Positions 61,273 through 64,000 of a stretch of 64,000 nt of DNA are shown piece after piece. The translations under genes were made by a program, and so were the position numbers. The notes under the pieces are model-generated. The model was not told the origin of the DNA. It was given only the letters and a program-made list of their open reading frames with translations, and did no database searches. Positions within the stretch are counted from its first letter, which is position 1, and every line of letters begins with the position of its first letter. Source of the stretch: Polytrichum commune (Eukaryota; Streptophyta; Polytrichopsida; Polytrichales; Polytrichaceae); assembly GCA_950295325.1 (NCBI GenBank), contig OX485804.1, forward strand, positions 54,920,429 through 54,984,428, given 5' to 3'.

Positions 61273-62061
61273 AAAGTTCGATATCATGGAACTGCTCTGT
61301 TTATTAACAGTGGTCCCCATGATGAAATGGAGCCACTCACCCGAGAGAAATTCTAAGCACGGGTAGATCACTCCATTGTCAAGTTGAACACCACGTGCGA
61401 CCAAAAAAAATCTTCTTTTGGTAAGTTGCACCACCAAAATGGGTCAAAATTTTATTAATTTTTTTTCATGAGTAGATATACACAATACCTATGACATGGT
61501 AAAAAGTGGTAACTAAATTTGATGATTTTTTTTTTTCATAAAACATACCATTTCTAACTAGAATGACACAAAATTGAACTAAAACAATTACTAAAAACAA
61601 CAAAGATGACTAAAGATTTCAAAAAAGTATACAAAAGATACTATCAATGGTTGTGTATATGTAGAAAAAATATCATAAATTTTAAAATTATATATGGCAT
61701 GTAATATAGGGGTAGGAAACTTTGTCCGCACGTGGTGTCAACTTGACAATGAAGTGACCTCCCCGTGATTCTAAGACAAAGTGCATTCACAGAGGAAACA
61801 AACATCTATGGATGCCCTTTGGAAGTATCACTACACCCGAGATTGCAATGGTCTGTATACTAACACGTGCACAGACGATGAATCTAATGCATCGGACTTG
61901 GGTATGCGGATCATTGTTGTGGGTACATTTCTCTGGGAAATCTCCACTTTCCGTAGAGAATGCTATTTCGGAATATTTATCGGATATATCTTCCACGATT
62001 TCTTGGCTGGAAAAATTGGTGAAAGGGGATTAATGAATTTCTGAATTTTGTGAACAGGGTA
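61273..62061. other. Likely leader region of the transposase-like gene
   Basis: AT-rich, with an open frame at 61781-62044 that has no known motif. A hAT-like end fragment (GTGACCTCCCCG) lies at about 61761. No promoter element I would defend. Confidence 0.3.
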
Positions 62062-63998
62062 ATGGAGCAAATGGACTCACAACATTTGAGCTCCGAGGAG
62101 GTTAGTTATTGTTGTATTATGTTGTGTTGTAATGTGTATATTGTGGTAATTGGATTTTGGGTATCGCGTCAATATCTAACATCATTATGATATGCAGGGT
62201 TTATCACTGTCTGAAGCGGTGTTCACGGAAGACGAGAACGATGTTCGCAATGAGGACGTTGATGTGGATTGCATCGGGCTTGGAAGGGAGGAATGGCTGA
62301 ACATTCCAGTGATGCTTGTGAATGCAGTCAGACAAAATGTGGCAAAAGGAATTTGCCGTAATGTCGATCCAATGGATTGTGTGGAAGACAAATGTCTTGG
62401 AGTAGATAATGTTGGTGTACTTATTATGGAGCCATTGGAGGGAATGATGGACATGGGGTGGATGTTCTCCCTGCGCATGTGGCATGTTACTCGTGTTTTC
62501 CACCAGAGATATACTCTTGCACACCATCTCCTAGTTAGTACACGTAGGTTGCGTCCGTTAACCACGGATCTAGAAAGACGAAGGAAAGAGGGCAAGAGGG
62601 CATATGTCACATCACGCATAACATCGCAGACTAGACCGACAAAAAAATCACAGATACTCAATAATAATAGCATCTATCAACTATCTTCCAGTGTGTGTTG
62701 TGAACGTGAGTGTACAAGATATTTTCCGAGGGATGAGGCACTTGCACTACGAATTGAGTTCTACACTTGTTCTACACGGATGAGACATGCTAAACAACTC
62801 GAGGTCCATGGCCAATTGCATGTAATTCCGGGAGGCTCCGCGAAGGTGGTCACCTTGAGTGGCCGCAATGTGTGTGAAAAAGCTTGGAGACACATATTTG
62901 CCGTCTCTAAAACGACGTTCTATAGGAACCGGTCAGAATTCAAGTGTGGTATGCGTCCACGCGACCATGGTAACCTAAACATGAAAAGGAATCGAATATC
63001 CACCCTACAAGCTACCGCGACACTTTCGACGTTATTGGAAGATAAAGCAGATATGATGCCTCACAAGGCCCGCATATTGCCAAATGGTACACGTGTCGTT
63101 GAAATGGTCTTGCCTCGTGGAACAAAATGGAAGAAGTTCCTGGTTACAATTAACGAGGTAAGAAAAAACATGTACTCCACTTATGTGTTTTGTATGTCTC
63201 GGCCACAAAATTGCGAGCCTTTGGTCGTTGGCAATTAACACATTAATGGGTAATTATGAACGTATCATATGAGTTGCATTGAGGTTCGTGTGAGATATTA
63301 TTGATGTTTTGTTCCTCGTATATATGCAGGTGAATGACAAATGCGGTGTGCTACCAATCTCTCTGTCAACTCTTAGCAAGATTCGGAACAATTACTTTAA
63401 GCACTACATAAAGAAGAGGGTTGGTGACAATTTTGCTTGTTGTGGGAAGTGTGATTCGTTTTCTGCCATTATTCTCCAACATGTTAAAGGTTCAGCTGCC
63501 CACACAGGATTTTCGAAACAATTGGAGAATCACCAAGCGCAGCAAGAATCTGCTCGCAATGCTTACCGTTGCATGAGGGCTCTTTCAATCTCGCATCCCC
63601 GAAAGGTGTTGACGATTATTCACGACAAAATGGACCATGGCAAAACTGCATCTCCTTGCTTTGCAGCCAAGAACAAAGATACTGATATGTTCACCAAGCT
63701 ACCACTTTCTGTAACAGGCATGATGGCGCATGGACATGGAGATGAAAGGTACGCCCACTATGCATTGGACATGTACCCTGGAGATTGCAATCACACTGTA
63801 GGTTCATTCGCACGACTTCTACGCGATTTGGAGGAACCCCCAATGTCATCATCTCGCCGTCTTTTTCATGGTACTGGGCGTTCACCCCTTTATCGTGCAG
63901 TTCTTCATGGGAGCGATATATGTTTGCAAGGATTGCCAACCCCACCCACGGGCCCGTCCGGCAGTTCCTCTTCCACCCACTCTACATGTTCAGCTTGA
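62062..63998 (+). CDS. Putative transposase-like gene, 3' end outside the window
   Basis: Proposed exons 62062-62100, 62198-63157 and 63330 to the window edge, with GT/AG introns of 97 and 172 bp, all phase 0. The second exon has a CCEREC cysteine motif followed by a DEALALRIEFY segment and VCEKAWRHIFAVSKTTFYR, the 'C-x-x-AF-x-x-x-x-x-I-S' pattern seen before the catalytic core in several animal and plant transposase-like families. The third exon has FACCGKCDSF and then IIHDKMDHGKTASP with VTGMMAHGHGDERYAHYALD, resembling the first catalytic Asp region (D-x-MD-x-x-K) of a divergent RNase-H-fold family. Later catalytic residues would lie past the edge, or the last ~40 codons may already be out of frame. 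Family assignment is by pattern and tentative; no break seen in exons 1-2. Confidence 0.5.
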
Positions 63999-64000
63999 TA

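Overview
This is nuclear DNA of a land plant. The clearest gene is a 3-ketoacyl-CoA synthase (KCS) split by spliceosomal introns. The rest is AT-rich intergenic DNA carrying plant-type MITEs (Stowaway, Tourist/Harbinger and hAT types with visible target-site duplications), a LINE fragment and interstitial TTTAGGG telomere-type repeats. A KCS with four GC-rich coding exons is unlike the mostly intron-poor genes I know from flowering plants. That hints at a bryophyte, lycophyte or fern, but the sequence does not settle the lineage.

Layout. 1-24.8 kb: no intact gene; a graveyard of small DNA transposons (Harbinger-like 8.7-9.2 kb, hAT-like 13.2-13.7 and 14.8-15.4 kb, a two-copy larger element at 4.5-6.6 and 16.2-19.2 kb, a 1.3-kb inverted repeat at 19.9-21.2 kb with a MITE nested in one arm, a Stowaway at 21.8 kb) plus a LINE fragment at 12.5 kb. 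24.8-33.3 kb: the KCS gene on the plus strand, with an inferred 5'-UTR intron; each of its introns holds its own private repeat family. 33.3-40 kb: intergenic, with palindrome-ended MITEs, a 64-bp tandem array and a second Harbinger-like MITE.

40-51.8 kb: a gene block on the minus strand with higher GC. In transcription order it holds (i) a decayed multi-exon gene with a ParB-like motif, a segment resembling the C-terminal part of a DNA methylase, and an acidic tail; (ii) a Ser/Thr/Pro-rich gene ending in an FCP1/NIF-type HAD domain whose second catalytic Asp is Asn; (iii) exons of an unrecognised protein with internal duplications. Upstream, and inside one intron of the first gene, sit eleven near-perfect palindromes around CACTCGGTCGAGTG, several in a 79-bp tandem array. 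A 38-bp tandem array lies between (i) and (ii).

51.8-61.1 kb: AT-rich repeats, a segmental duplication carrying telomere-type repeats, more MITEs. 61.2-64 kb: a second cluster of the same palindrome half-sites, then a spliced plus-strand gene resembling an RNase-H-fold transposase, running to the window edge. The shared palindromes flanking two divergent gene sets suggest that 40-64 kb may be one large mobile element or two related ones. This is the most unusual part of the window, and the link is inference.
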